Shown one piece after another: positions 8,589 to 18,026 of a stretch of DNA of 64,000 nucleotides; positions within the stretch are counted from its first letter, which is position 1; every line of letters begins with the position of its first letter. Both the position numbers and the translations under genes were made by a program. This stretch comes from Anaerolineaceae bacterium (GTDB lineage: Bacteria; Chloroflexota; Anaerolineae; Anaerolineales; Anaerolineaceae), in assembly GCA_012839565.1 (NCBI GenBank), contig DUMZ01000020.1, positions 62,001 to 126,000 on the forward strand, read 5' to 3'. The notes under the pieces were generated by a model. It had not been told where the DNA came from and made no database searches. It worked only from the letters and a program-made list of their open reading frames with translations.

Positions 8589-9320
8589 TTATCCTCGCGC
8601 CTGGCGCGCCAGGTAAATCGCGATTGAGCCAGCAACGGCGGCGTTGAGCGAGTCAATCTTGCCATATTGCGGGATGCGCATAATCTCATCGCATTTTTTG
8701 CGCACCAAACTGCGCAGGCCAGTCCCTTCGTTGCCCACCACAATCGCGATGCCGCCTTTCAGGTTCAGCTGAGCGGGTGTGCGGGAACGCTCATCTTCAT
8801 CGAGCCCATACACCCAGATATCCAGCCCCTTTAGGCGGTCAATCGCCTGGGCTAAATTAAACTGAGAAACAAGCAGATGTTCCGACGCGCCGGAAGAAGA
8901 CGCTACCACACTTGGTGTAATCAGCGCGGATTTTGCGCTGGGGATAATCACACCATGCACGCCCATAATCTCGGCAGTGCGCAAGAGTGTGCCCAGATTT
9001 TGCGGGTCCTGGATGGTGTCAAGTAGCAGGAAAAATGGTGCTTCTCCAGTGGACTGGCTATGTTTAATCAAATCATCCAAAGGCCGGTAAGGATATTCGC
9101 TGACTTCAATGGCGATGCCCTGGTTATTGCGTTCGATTTTATCCAGCTCAAAGCGTTGCACTTCGTGAATGGGCAGTTTGCGCGCTTTTGCCATCTCGAC
9201 TATTTCCGGCAGATGTCCTTCCATGCGTATACCACGCAGGGCAAAGAGCCGAAAAGCGTGCCGTCGTTTGGCGCGCAAAACTTCAAATACCGGGTTTCTT
9301 CCTGTGATCCACTCTTTCAT
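8589..9320 (-). CDS. rlmB: 23S rRNA (guanosine-2'-O-)-methyltransferase, TrmH/SpoU family
   Basis: A 243-residue SPOUT methyltransferase. The N-terminus (EWITGRNPVFEVLRA) is the small substrate-binding domain of RlmB/TrmH proteins. The catalytic domain carries motif 1 (LDTIQDPQNLGTLLRTAE, with the conserved Asn and Arg), motif 2 (VVGNEGTGL) and motif 3 (IPQYGKIDSLNAAVAGSIAIY), which form the trefoil knot that binds SAM. It probably 2'-O-methylates a guanosine of 23S rRNA; the exact target is inferred from the family. The gene stands alone, convergent with the ABC cassette and downstream of cysS. Confidence 0.9.
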   Translation of the reverse strand: MKEWITGRNPVFEVLRAKRRHAFRLFALRGIRMEGHLPEIVEMAKARKLPIHEVQRFELDKIERNNQGIAIEVSEYPYRPLDDLIKHSQSTGEAPFFLLLDTIQDPQNLGTLLRTAEIMGVHGVIIPSAKSALITPSVVASSSGASEHLLVSQFNLAQAIDRLKGLDIWVYGLDEDERSRTPAQLNLKGGIAIVVGNEGTGLRSLVRKKCDEIMRIPQYGKIDSLNAAVAGSIAIYLARQARG

Positions 9321-9359
9321 TGATCATTCCATCTGCTTTATGATTCCATGAAGACAATA

Positions 9360-9398
9360 GGCTTGAGAAACGTAATAAGGAATGACGAAACTCAAGCC
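9360..9398 (-). terminator. Possible terminator after cysS
   Basis: GGCTTGAG and CTCAAGCC form a perfect 8-bp stem with a 23-base loop. On the minus strand it lies about 55 bases after the cysS stop and is followed only by TATTGTCTT, so the T-run is weak. Confidence 0.4.
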
Positions 9399-9451
9399 CT
9401 TTAACCCTGTATGGGTTTACTATTTCTACTCAGGGCAATGAACGATATTGT

Positions 9452-10855
9452 CTATTCCCAGCTCCAGCTTGTGCCGTCTTTGCTGTCTTCCAGGATGACA
9501 CCGAGTTCCTTTAAACTATCGCGGACTTTGTCCGAAAGAGCCCAGTTTTTCTCCGCGCGCAGGTCGCGTCTTAAAGCCACCAGCAGGTCAATGAAAGCGT
9601 CAGCATCTGAAGCAGATTGCGCTTTTTTCTCTTCCAGGGTCAAGCCCAAAACACCAGCCAGTTCCATAAAAACGCCTTGCGCCTGGGCAAGCTGAACGTC
9701 AGTGGCACCATCTGCCCGCGCCAGGTTAATCACTTTGACCAGTTCAAACAAGTTTGCCAGGGCACCAGCAGTATTGAAGTCGTCATCCATGCTTTCTTTG
9801 AAATCCGCTTTTGCCTTTTCAGCTTCGTTTTGCAGTGTTGCAAGGGCGTCAGCTTGTAAGCCAACTGCGCCAGGTAAAGCGCTTTTTTTAGCGCTCAACA
9901 AGCGTTTGTATGCCTGTTCCGTTTGTTCAATAACCTCTTCACTGTAAACTAATGGTCCGCGGTATGAACCACCCAAGACCCACAAACGCATGACATCCGC
10001 TGGGTAATCAGCCAGGAATTCATCGACGGTAATCATATTACCCAGGGATTTTGACATCTTTTCGGATTTGAGGCTCATCATGCCATTGTGCATCCACACC
10101 CGCGCGAATTCCTTGCCGGTTACGGCTTCGGTTTGGGCGATTTCGTTCTCGTGGTGCGGGAAGATAAGGTCATTTCCACCGCCATGAATGTCAATTTGCT
10201 CGCCGAGATGGGTCATGTTCATCGCGGAGCACTCAATATGCCAGCCGGGCCGGCCTTGTCCCCAGGGGCTGTCCCAGGCGGGCTCACCGGGCTTGGCGGC
10301 TTTCCACAAGGCAAAGTCCATGGGGTGCTCTTTGCGCTCGTCAACCTCAATGCGCGCGCCGGCGTTCATGCTTGCCAGCTTGCGGCCGGATAGCTTACCG
10401 TAATCGTCTTTGGATTCTACGCGGTAGTAGACGTCGCCATGCGCCTCGTAGGCATGCCCTTTTTCGATTAAAGCTTCAATCATGCTAATAATCTGGGGCA
10501 TATCTTCGGTGGCACGTGGATTTTTGGTCGCGGGCAAAATGTTCAATTCTGCCAGATTGCGTTTGTACTCATTGATGTAATGCTCTGCCAGCTCATAGGG
10601 GTCAGCGCCGATTTCATTTGCCTTGGCGATGATTTTGTCGTCTACATCGGTGAAGTTCATCACAAAATTCACGTCATAGCCGGAGTACATTAAATAACGC
10701 CGTACGATATCAAAGACCAAAGCCGACATAGCGTGTCCGAGATGCGCCTCTGCATAGACCGTAGGCCCGCAGACATAAAAGCGCACTTTGTCAGCTTCAA
10801 TGGGCTCAAATTCTTCTTTTGAACGACTCAGGGTGTTGTAAATTTTCAGGGACAT
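9452..10855 (-). CDS. cysS: Cysteinyl-tRNA synthetase
   Basis: A 467-residue class I synthetase that charges tRNA-Cys. The zinc site is complete (Cys29, Cys209, His234, Glu238). The HIGH-type motif reads HLGHA at 38-42 and KMSKS is at 266-270. The C-terminal DALR-like helical domain follows, and the protein ends in the tRNA-binding tail. The start is fixed by a strong GGAGG site; the stop codon of the upstream PIN-TRAM gene lies just upstream of that site, so the two are co-transcribed. A PIN-TRAM protein next to a tRNA synthetase resembles YacL-cysS neighbourhoods in Firmicutes. Confidence 0.96.
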   Translation of the reverse strand: MSLKIYNTLSRSKEEFEPIEADKVRFYVCGPTVYAEAHLGHAMSALVFDIVRRYLMYSGYDVNFVMNFTDVDDKIIAKANEIGADPYELAEHYINEYKRNLAELNILPATKNPRATEDMPQIISMIEALIEKGHAYEAHGDVYYRVESKDDYGKLSGRKLASMNAGARIEVDERKEHPMDFALWKAAKPGEPAWDSPWGQGRPGWHIECSAMNMTHLGEQIDIHGGGNDLIFPHHENEIAQTEAVTGKEFARVWMHNGMMSLKSEKMSKSLGNMITVDEFLADYPADVMRLWVLGGSYRGPLVYSEEVIEQTEQAYKRLLSAKKSALPGAVGLQADALATLQNEAEKAKADFKESMDDDFNTAGALANLFELVKVINLARADGATDVQLAQAQGVFMELAGVLGLTLEEKKAQSASDADAFIDLLVALRRDLRAEKNWALSDKVRDSLKELGVILEDSKDGTSWSWE

Positions 10856-10864
10856 GTAAACCTC

Positions 10865-11944
10865 CTATTCATTGTCAGGCTTGGCGAAAATCATGCGACC
10901 TGCCGAAGTTTGCAGTATTTTGGTGACCGTTACATAAAGTTCTTCGTTCATGTAGTGTTCACCGTTCTCAACCACCACCATCGTGCCATCGTCAAGGTAA
11001 CCAACGCCCTGGCTGTATTCCTTGCCTTCCTGGATGATTTTTACTGTAAAACCTTCACCAGGCAACAAAACAACTTTTACCGCATTTGCGAGGTCGTTGA
11101 TGTTCAAAATCTCCACGCCTTGCAGTTCTGCCACGCGGTTTAGGTTGAAATCGTTGGTTAAGATGGGGCAGTTCATCTGACGCGCCAAAATTACCAGGCG
11201 ATCATCAACTTCGCGCACACCTTCAACATCCAGGTCGCTGATTGTAATGGGCACGATTTTGTTTTCCTGGAGTTCAGTCAGCGTTTCGAGACCACGTCGG
11301 CCACGTTGACGGCGTAAGCTGTCGGAAGAATCCGATACAAACTGCAACTCATTGAGCACAAAACGGGGAATAATCAAACTGCCACCCAGAAAACCAGTTT
11401 CGGCTATATCCACAATGCGTCCATCAATAATAGCGCTGGTATCCACCAAAATCTTTCGCGCGTTTGCGCCACTGCCATCTTTGCCACGCAGCGGGCGTCT
11501 GTCATTGAAGCTTCGCAGGGCCGCCACGATGTCTTCATTGCGCGATGCCAACAAAATGGAAAACAAATAGCCAAAAAGAACCAGGGCTACAAATGGCATA
11601 ATCGAGCCAAAAGGTTTGGGAAGCAACGATAAAGGATAGGTTGTAATTGCTGACGCTATAAAACCAATCAATAGACCCGCCATACCACTGAGCAAGGCTT
11701 GTGCGCTGGCTTTTTTAAAGAGTTTCTTTAAGCCCTGGATAGGCTTGATGGTTAAACAAGGTGTGATGATAAAGCCAATGACAAAAAACACAGCAGCGGA
11801 AACAGCCACAATCAAGCCAGGACTTGGGTTTGCCGTGAAGTTGAGACAAGTTTGAATTTTTTCAAATATAGGTTGGCCAAAAATTGCGCCTACAATGCCG
11901 AGAACAATCGCGCCAATAATACGAGATAATAAAATCACGTTCAT
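10865..11944 (-). CDS. PIN-TRAM domain membrane protein (YacL-like)
   Basis: A 359-residue protein with four N-terminal membrane segments (about residues 6-24, 45-65, 83-103, 112-132), a PIN nuclease domain beginning ILVDTSAIIDGRI and containing conserved acids (NELQ, DDRL, TNDFNL), and a C-terminal TRAM-like beta domain (EGKEYSQGVGYLDDGTMVVVE). Family members are putative membrane-anchored ribonucleases; the RNA target is unknown. A GGAGG ribosome site precedes the ATG. It is the first gene of the unit with cysS and is read from a consensus promoter at 12034-12006. Confidence 0.85.
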   Translation of the reverse strand: MNVILLSRIIGAIVLGIVGAIFGQPIFEKIQTCLNFTANPSPGLIVAVSAAVFFVIGFIITPCLTIKPIQGLKKLFKKASAQALLSGMAGLLIGFIASAITTYPLSLLPKPFGSIMPFVALVLFGYLFSILLASRNEDIVAALRSFNDRRPLRGKDGSGANARKILVDTSAIIDGRIVDIAETGFLGGSLIIPRFVLNELQFVSDSSDSLRRQRGRRGLETLTELQENKIVPITISDLDVEGVREVDDRLVILARQMNCPILTNDFNLNRVAELQGVEILNINDLANAVKVVLLPGEGFTVKIIQEGKEYSQGVGYLDDGTMVVVENGEHYMNEELYVTVTKILQTSAGRMIFAKPDNE

Positions 11945-12005
11945 AAAAATCTACCTCCGATGTTAACGAACAAAATAAATAATTTATAATTCCTTATGCA
12001 TTCAT

Positions 12006-12034
12006 ATCATAGCACTTTGAAAATTCATAGTCAA
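12006..12034 (-). promoter_or_regulatory. Promoter of the PIN-TRAM/cysS unit
   Basis: On the minus strand TTGACT (12034-12029) and TATGAT (12011-12006) are separated by 17 bases. This predicts a leader of about 55 bases before the ATG at 11944. Confidence 0.7.
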
Positions 12035-12200
12035 ATGATAACAAATCATTCTAACATTACTTTAAGAGAATGTCTCATTTTCATGACACTTATCACCTGG
12101 AAGATGATTTTTGTGAATTCTCTTTTATTTTGAAAAATGCCACTTCAGGTTGGCAAGCAGAAAAGTGGCTATGCTATTTATTGTGTGTTTGTTTGTCTGC

Positions 12201-12506
12201 CTATTTTGGGTCAACGGTTTTGGCTTTACGCGTTTTGCTCATTTTGCGCCTTTTTACCGCGCGTTTTCCCGCCTTAGACTCAACTGAATTAAGATTGTTC
12301 GCGCCCAGCAAAAGTCTTAGTTCAATCAAAGCTTGCGGGTCATAAACAAAGGCATGGCATACATCGCAAGCCCATGCGGGAAATGCAGTAAAAGTAAGTG
12401 GCTTACCATTGTGCATCACAACCATACTGCGCGTTTGGCGGGAAATTCTGCCCAAGTAACAGTTCGGGCAAGTTTCGGGGTTTTTGGGCAAGTTTATATC
12501 CGTCAT
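12201..12506 (-). CDS. YgiT-type zinc finger protein
   Basis: A 101-residue protein starting at ATG 12506, chosen because AAGGAA lies just upstream; a longer reading would overlap lepB. It has two CxxC pairs (CPNC near residue 12, CDVC near 46) around a beta-rich core with HNGKPLTF and PAWAC, the layout of the MqsA/YgiT N-terminal zinc domain. A basic C-terminus (KRRKMSKTRKAK) could bind nucleic acid. No HTH antitoxin domain and no MqsR-like toxin is adjacent, so a toxin-antitoxin role is not supported. It follows lepB by ten bases and is probably the last gene of that operon. Confidence 0.75.
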   Translation of the reverse strand: MTDINLPKNPETCPNCYLGRISRQTRSMVVMHNGKPLTFTAFPAWACDVCHAFVYDPQALIELRLLLGANNLNSVESKAGKRAVKRRKMSKTRKAKTVDPK

Positions 12507-12516
12507 TTCCTTCAAT

Positions 12517-13260
12517 TTACCAGGCAAAGTGACCCAGGGCAGGTAAAAAACTTTGCGGGGGATTCTCGCTGCCCATGTTCGGGTTTGTGCCGTTTTCAAG
12601 CAAATCTGGCCCGGTTAACAGTTTGATTTTATCCAAGGGCCAATAGACAAACAAAGCTTTTCCGACCACCCAGTCAAAATCCACAAAGCCCCAGCTATGT
12701 GAATCATCTGACTGATTGCGGTTATCGCCCAATACAAAGAGCTTGCCTTCCGGCACTGTTTCGGTGAGTGTATAACGTGGCATTTCCTTAATGTAAGGTT
12801 CGGTTAAGGGTGTGCCATTGATGCTCACCACACCGCCACTAATCTCTACCACGTCGCCGGGCAAACCAATCACGCGTTTGATGTAGTCTTGATCTTCTAC
12901 GCCGGCGTGATGAAAGACAATAATGTCGCCCCGTTTGGGGGAACCAAATTTATAAGCCATTTTGCTGACTACAATGAGATAACCTTGCTTCAAGGTGGGT
13001 TGCATGCTGACGTTAAAGACTTTCACCCGCGATGTAAAGGTGTTCAAGACCAGGAAGATTACCACAGCCATGACAATCGTTTGGATAAGGTCCTTCCAGA
13101 AAGCTTTTTCGCTACTTTGGGGTTTTTCGCCTTTCTGGTTTTCTTCGGCAGCGGTGATATCTAACGCGTCCGCTTCGGATTGCGTTTCAACAATCTCTGT
13201 CGATGTCTGAAGGACTGTTTCTTCAGCTTGATTTATATTTTCAGTGTTATTTTCTGTCAC
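12517..13260 (-). CDS. lepB: Signal peptidase I
   Basis: A 247-residue S26 membrane protease that cleaves signal peptides after Sec or Tat export. An acidic cytoplasmic head of about 50 residues, unusually long, precedes a single membrane anchor (about 56-75). Box B has the nucleophile Ser85 in VSMQPTL, box D the general base Lys128 in DYIKRVIGLPGD, and box E is LGDNRNQSDDSHSWG. The start codon is GTG. It follows der after a short gap, inside the cdaA-cdaR-der-lepB group, and serves the Sec substrates that SecA (encoded at 47.6-51.6 kb) delivers. Confidence 0.94.
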   Translation of the reverse strand: MTENNTENINQAEETVLQTSTEIVETQSEADALDITAAEENQKGEKPQSSEKAFWKDLIQTIVMAVVIFLVLNTFTSRVKVFNVSMQPTLKQGYLIVVSKMAYKFGSPKRGDIIVFHHAGVEDQDYIKRVIGLPGDVVEISGGVVSINGTPLTEPYIKEMPRYTLTETVPEGKLFVLGDNRNQSDDSHSWGFVDFDWVVGKALFVYWPLDKIKLLTGPDLLENGTNPNMGSENPPQSFLPALGHFAW

Positions 13261-13317
13261 AATTATTCCAATCGCTATACATTATAAGCATTAACGCGCT
13301 ATTATACACTATTTGGT

Positions 13318-14757
13318 TTAAGCTTTTTTCTTGCGACTTGTGCCACGTTCCTTAGGCTTCCCGCTTTTCGGTCGCTCAGGGCGTTCGGTCCGTTCACGTT
13401 TTTTCAGAACCAGTCGGACAGGAGTGCCCAAAAATGGATAGACTTGCCTGATTTGATTCTCCAGATAGCGCAAGTAAGTGAAATGTCCCAGTTTTGGGTC
13501 GTTACAGTAAAGCATAAAAGTAGGTGGTTCGCTGCGCACCTGGGTGCCATAATAGATATGGAAAGGCTTACCTGTGCCACCGGGTGGCTGATGTTTGTCC
13601 TGCGCTTCGACCAAAATCTTATTCAGTTGCGACGTGCTCATCTTATACAGGCGTTCTTTTTGAACTTCCATCACCAGTGGCAGGATTTGGTGCACGCGTT
13701 GGCCAGTTTCCGCTGAGATAAACACAATAGGCACGTAGGGCAAAAAGTTGAGTTCCTGCCTGATACGGTTTTCAAATTCAATCGCAGTATAGCTGTCTTT
13801 TTCGATTAGATCCCATTTGTTCACCGCCAGAATAACACTTTTCCATGCGTCTTTAATAAAGCCGGCGATATGGGTATCCTGGGCGGTAATGCCACTAACC
13901 GCGTCAATCACCAGGATAGCAACATCACAGCGTTCAATCGATTGCATCGCGCGAAGCACGGAGAATTTTTCGACACCCGGACTAATCGAACCGCGTTTGC
14001 GAATACCGGCTGTGTCGATTATTGTAAATTCCTGGTCTTCATATGTGAATCTTGTGTCAATCGAATCGCGGGTGGTGCCAGGAATATTGCTGACAATCAT
14101 GCGCTCCTGCCCGACGATTTTATTTAGCAAGCTGCTTTTTCCGGCATTGGGTTTACCCACAATGGCGACCTTAATCGATTCATCTGCGGTATCGTCATCT
14201 ATGGCATGCGGAAAATGCGCCACAACCGCGTCGAGCAGATCGCCCGTGCCCGTGCCATGGATAGCGGAAATGGCATAAGGCTCGCCAAGTCCCAGGGAGT
14301 AAAAATCCATTGAACCCAACCATGCTGATTTGCTTTCCGCTTTGTTGGCTACCAGCAAGACAGGCGTCGGGTCGGTACCATCGCTGCTTACTTGCCGGCG
14401 TCTGAGAATATCCACCAGCTCCAGGTCGGCCTGGGTTACGCCTTGTTGAGCGTCTACCATGAGCAGGATAACATCCGCTTCCGCCATGGCAATTTCGGCT
14501 TGTTCGCGAATGTCGCGGATGAATTCCTTGGAGCCGATTGAAAGCGGTTCCTGCGTGCGTTGTTTGCTGGGGTCAATACCGCCGGTGTCTACCACAAAAA
14601 AGTCATAACCAGCCCAGTTGCCTTCAGCAACCAGGCGGTCGCGTGTGGTGCCTGGGATATCATCAATAATCGCCAGTCTTTCGCCAATCAGGCGATTGAA
14701 AAGCGTGCTTTTGCCAACGTTAGGTCTTCCAACGAGTACTACAACAGGTTTTTGCAT
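13318..14757 (-). CDS. der: Ribosome-associated GTPase Der (EngA)
   Basis: A 479-residue double-GTPase needed for 50S ribosome assembly. The first G domain starts GRPNVGKST with DTGG and NKAE; the second has GKPNAGKSS, DTAGIRKRG and NKWD. The C-terminal KH-like domain (PPTFMLYCNDPKLGHFTYLRYLENQIR) ends in a basic tail rich in Arg, Lys and Pro. An AAGGAT ribosome site supports the start. The gene lies 24 bases after cdaR in the same direction. Confidence 0.96.
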   Translation of the reverse strand: MQKPVVVLVGRPNVGKSTLFNRLIGERLAIIDDIPGTTRDRLVAEGNWAGYDFFVVDTGGIDPSKQRTQEPLSIGSKEFIRDIREQAEIAMAEADVILLMVDAQQGVTQADLELVDILRRRQVSSDGTDPTPVLLVANKAESKSAWLGSMDFYSLGLGEPYAISAIHGTGTGDLLDAVVAHFPHAIDDDTADESIKVAIVGKPNAGKSSLLNKIVGQERMIVSNIPGTTRDSIDTRFTYEDQEFTIIDTAGIRKRGSISPGVEKFSVLRAMQSIERCDVAILVIDAVSGITAQDTHIAGFIKDAWKSVILAVNKWDLIEKDSYTAIEFENRIRQELNFLPYVPIVFISAETGQRVHQILPLVMEVQKERLYKMSTSQLNKILVEAQDKHQPPGGTGKPFHIYYGTQVRSEPPTFMLYCNDPKLGHFTYLRYLENQIRQVYPFLGTPVRLVLKKRERTERPERPKSGKPKERGTSRKKKA

Positions 14758-14781
14758 AATTAATCCTTGAATTTCATGTCC

Positions 14782-16008
14782 TTAACGGGGTTGAAGACGA
14801 ACCTCAACCGTATCGGGCACAATGAGATAGTTAATAGACGCAGCTGGTAATATTACCGCGGGGTTAACTTGATGGGTGCCGGCTTTAAAATCACTTAGAT
14901 CTATCTCAACAGTCAAATTTTGTGCAGTTAATTCCGCCAGCAAATGTGTTGGCCCTGTCAAATACACGTCTACAGTAGTAATGTTTAACATCACATCAAA
15001 TCCTTCGGGCGTGTTCATCAAAGTGATTGGAATTCCCCGAATGGTCTTGGTGGTGATTGTGGGTTCGATGGTTATTTTAACAATGATTTCAATGTCACTG
15101 GCCAAATTTACGCCGGCAGGCAGGTTGAGCGTTACCACTTGTTCAAAACTTTTATCCCGCCCATTGAGATTGACTGGGGTGGTTTCAATCAAATCAGGCA
15201 CACTTTCAATCTGGCTGAGACTGTTTGTGTAAACGGTGACCATTGGCGGAATAATTTCAGTTTTAGTGATTTGATAACCATAAGCAGGCGACCCCAAAGG
15301 AACCAAGGCCAGGAATACATTTTTGTAGCCACCTCTTTGCAGAACAGGAATATTTACCGTCACTCTTGAAGGGTTTATGGTAACGCCATCAACGATATTG
15401 CCTTGTTCATCCACCGCGATTAAATCGACCTGTTTATTTAGGCTTCCTATAATGGTGCTCATATCTACCGTGGCAAGTAACTCCGTTATTTTTGACACGC
15501 GTGATTCAGGCCCGGTAACCTGAACTTCTCGCACATCCAAACGAGCTGGACGTGCTTCAAGTCCGGTGGATAAATTGCCGATTTGATTGATAACAATATC
15601 AAAAGTTTTGGTAATGAGTTTTTCAATCGTAAGGTTTACTGTTTTGGGGTTAAAGTCAACCAGTTTGGCAGGTTTAATGCCTATCAGGATTTCCGGTTCA
15701 AGTTCGGCATATCCATCTTGAAGGGCTGAGATATTCACTGTCGCCCGGATGAGTTTCATATCGTTTGCCAGGGCGTTATGAACTGACCGCGGCGCTTTAA
15801 TCGTTACGGTAACATTGCTCACACTTTGTTCAGTAATTGTGTACTGTGGGTTTTGCCCGAGTATTTCAATGGGGATAGGTTTGTTATAAGTTATTTCTTC
15901 TGTGGGATCTTTTGAGTTGACTGCAGAAAACCAAACAAAGAAAGCTAACACCAACGACAACAGGACAATTGGCAATAATGAAATGATTTTATTAAGTAGT
16001 TTTTTCAT
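14782..16008 (-). CDS. cdaR: YbbR-domain protein, CdaA regulator
   Basis: A 408-residue protein with one N-terminal membrane span (about residues 8-28, LLPIVLLSLVLAFFVWF) followed by several repeated beta-rich YbbR domains on the outer face. Segments such as ITIEPTITTKTIRGIPI mark the repeats. In Firmicutes the homologue binds the diadenylate cyclase CdaA and modulates its activity. Here it starts three bases after cdaA, so coupling is very likely. The glmM gene that normally completes the cluster is instead at 38 kb. Confidence 0.88.
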   Translation of the reverse strand: MKKLLNKIISLLPIVLLSLVLAFFVWFSAVNSKDPTEEITYNKPIPIEILGQNPQYTITEQSVSNVTVTIKAPRSVHNALANDMKLIRATVNISALQDGYAELEPEILIGIKPAKLVDFNPKTVNLTIEKLITKTFDIVINQIGNLSTGLEARPARLDVREVQVTGPESRVSKITELLATVDMSTIIGSLNKQVDLIAVDEQGNIVDGVTINPSRVTVNIPVLQRGGYKNVFLALVPLGSPAYGYQITKTEIIPPMVTVYTNSLSQIESVPDLIETTPVNLNGRDKSFEQVVTLNLPAGVNLASDIEIIVKITIEPTITTKTIRGIPITLMNTPEGFDVMLNITTVDVYLTGPTHLLAELTAQNLTVEIDLSDFKAGTHQVNPAVILPAASINYLIVPDTVEVRLQPR

Positions 16009-16011
16009 TGC

Positions 16012-16899
16012 CTAATCTTCCCCTTTGGTCGTTTTCTTTCTGAATAAACCGAGAAATCCTGTGCGGGATTTCTTATCAATCTCGGTTACCTGAAGAGTCA
16101 TAAAAGCGTGCAAGCTGTTGCGCAAGCGGTCGCTGTCCAGTCGGCGAATAAGCCGGCCTTCCTGAGCGATTGAAATTGTGCCCGTTTCTTCTGAAACGAC
16201 CACGGCGATTGCATCGCTCACTTCACTGATGCCTAACGCCGCCCGATGACGCAAGCCCAGGGAACGTTCTACTGAAACATATAACACACCACTGCTTGAA
16301 AGTGGCATAACGCAGGAAGCGGCTTTGATGCGGTTGTCTTCAATGATGACCGCGCCATCGTGCAAGGGCGTATTTGGGTAAAAGATTTGCAACAATAATT
16401 GTGGTGTTACGTCAGCGTCAAGCAGGATGCCATTTTTGTAGTATTGGTCGAGATATTGCTTGCGCCGAATGACAATGAGCGCGCCATGTTTGCGTGCTGA
16501 AAGTTGTACAACCGCGTCGGTTATTGCGTCAAGTGTTTTCTTGAGTTGTTCCGTAGCGCGTTGACTTCGCTTAGCGCCAAAGATATTAAGCTCGCCAATT
16601 TTCCCCATCCGCCCCAGGCCACGCCGGATTTCAGGCGCGAAAATAACCGGTATAGATAATATTAAGACCGGCGTCAGCGTGGATACCAGCCACGAGAACG
16701 CGGGCAAATTGACCATTGAAGTAAGCAGGGTAATAGCGATGACAACAACCAGGGCGCCACGCAAAAGGGTCTGTCCTTCTGTGTCACGCAAAAGGTAAAG
16801 AAAAACCGCGAAAAACGCTGCTACCAGCAGGATGTCAATCAGGCTTTCCCATGTAAAACGTTGCCAGATGAAAAGAAAATTGCTAATTAATTCAGACAT
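16012..16899 (-). CDS. cdaA: Diadenylate cyclase (c-di-AMP synthase)
   Basis: A 295-residue CdaA-type enzyme that makes c-di-AMP from two ATP. Three membrane spans occupy roughly residues 18-38, 46-64 and 68-88, and the DAC domain follows. The catalytic motifs are complete: DGA at 181-183 (LHDGAVII) and RHR at 217-219 (LGLRHRAALG). A basic tail of about 25 residues ends the protein. It heads the cdaA-cdaR-der-lepB run. c-di-AMP usually controls potassium, osmolyte and wall homeostasis; the targets in this genome are not visible. Confidence 0.95.
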   Translation of the reverse strand: MSELISNFLFIWQRFTWESLIDILLVAAFFAVFLYLLRDTEGQTLLRGALVVVIAITLLTSMVNLPAFSWLVSTLTPVLILSIPVIFAPEIRRGLGRMGKIGELNIFGAKRSQRATEQLKKTLDAITDAVVQLSARKHGALIVIRRKQYLDQYYKNGILLDADVTPQLLLQIFYPNTPLHDGAVIIEDNRIKAASCVMPLSSSGVLYVSVERSLGLRHRAALGISEVSDAIAVVVSEETGTISIAQEGRLIRRLDSDRLRNSLHAFMTLQVTEIDKKSRTGFLGLFRKKTTKGED

Positions 16900-17063
16900 G
16901 CTATTCCAACCTTATACCACCATAAAGTATACCCTTATTAAGTATATTTCGCTAAAAAAGTGTCACAGTAAAGTGAACTATTTAAGCAAGGGTATAATTT
17001 TATTCAAGTTAAGCAGGATTAAAACGTCACAAGAATTGATTCGTTCCACAAAAGCGGTGTTTT

Positions 17064-17984
17064 ATGGGAAACAAAAAAATGTATTCAACCAGATCAATAT
17101 TCCACAAGACGGTTAGCTTTGTTTTGGTGCTTGCTGTCTTGGCCATCTCTCTTTGTCAATGCGATAGTGTGAATAGGAGTACTCCGGAAGCGAAACAGAT
17201 TTTTGGGCTCACCATCGATGATGTCTGGTATGACGATATCGCCTTGGAAGATGTCCTTGACGGATTGAAGAATCTTGAAGTAAGACCGATGGTCAGAATA
17301 GTGATGTCAAGCGAAATAGAACCGGTGGATTATATAAACCTGTTCAAATCTGTAGCGCAATACGCGGATATCATGGCCAGTCCGGTTGATTCCTATGTGA
17401 TGAATAGCTATAAAGATACGGAAAGTTATCTGAAAAGGTTTACAGATTCGTATGAAAGCCTGGCACCCTATGTAAGCATTTGGGAAGTGGGAAATGAAAT
17501 CAACGGCACGGAATGGATCAAGCAAAGCCCGGAGCTGATTGTGAATAAGGTGTCTTCTGTTGCAAAATTTCTAAAAAGCAAGGGTGAAAAGATTGCGCTG
17601 ACACTCTACTGCACTGATTCACCACACCAGGATATGATTACCTGGGCGGAAAAGTATATTCCAGAAGAGCTGGCAAATATTGTTGATTATTGTTTGGTTA
17701 GCTATTATGAAGATGACAATGACGGTTATTTACCCGACTGGGAGAGTGTTTTTAAAGAACTGGGAGATATTTTTCCGGTCTCATTTCTCGGTATAGGGGA
17801 ATGTGGCAATACAGCCCCAGATGCGACGCAGGAAAGTAAGATTGAGATGGCAAAACGCTATTATCAAATGCCAAAACCCCATGAGAGATTCGTGGGGGGA
17901 TACTTTTGGTGGAACTGGGTAACAGATTGCATTCCTTACAAAGACAATGCTGTTTACGATGCCATTAAAAGCTTTGGGCACTGA
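17064..17984 (+). CDS. Putative exported TIM-barrel glycoside-hydrolase-like protein
   Basis: A 306-residue protein with an N-terminal export signal (VSFVLVLAVLAISLCQC); a cysteine at the end suggests a lipoprotein, though the lipobox is poor. The motif WEVGNEIN (near residue 142) looks like the acid/base Glu of clan A glycosidases, and FLGIGECG (near 240) is positioned like the nucleophile strand. WWNW near the end fits the last barrel strands. I therefore infer a (beta/alpha)8 glycosidase-like fold; no substrate can be named. A start at the second ATG, 17079, is equally possible. It stands alone between cdaA and a convergent C39 protein. Confidence 0.6.
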   Translation: MGNKKMYSTRSIFHKTVSFVLVLAVLAISLCQCDSVNRSTPEAKQIFGLTIDDVWYDDIALEDVLDGLKNLEVRPMVRIVMSSEIEPVDYINLFKSVAQYADIMASPVDSYVMNSYKDTESYLKRFTDSYESLAPYVSIWEVGNEINGTEWIKQSPELIVNKVSSVAKFLKSKGEKIALTLYCTDSPHQDMITWAEKYIPEELANIVDYCLVSYYEDDNDGYLPDWESVFKELGDIFPVSFLGIGECGNTAPDATQESKIEMAKRYYQMPKPHERFVGGYFWWNWVTDCIPYKDNAVYDAIKSFGH

Positions 17985-18026
17985 CAATCTAATTTTTGCT
18001 CATGTAAACACGCATAGGCAGGCAAA

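Noticed and set aside
12070..12345. Plus-strand open frame of 91 codons between the PIN-TRAM promoter and the zinc-finger gene
   Set aside because: No ribosome site, a product without domain character, and its second half runs antisense to the zinc-finger gene.
12201..12506. MqsA-like antitoxin of a toxin-antitoxin pair
   Set aside because: Only the zinc-finger half is present, with no HTH domain and no toxin-like gene beside it; it follows lepB as the end of an operon.
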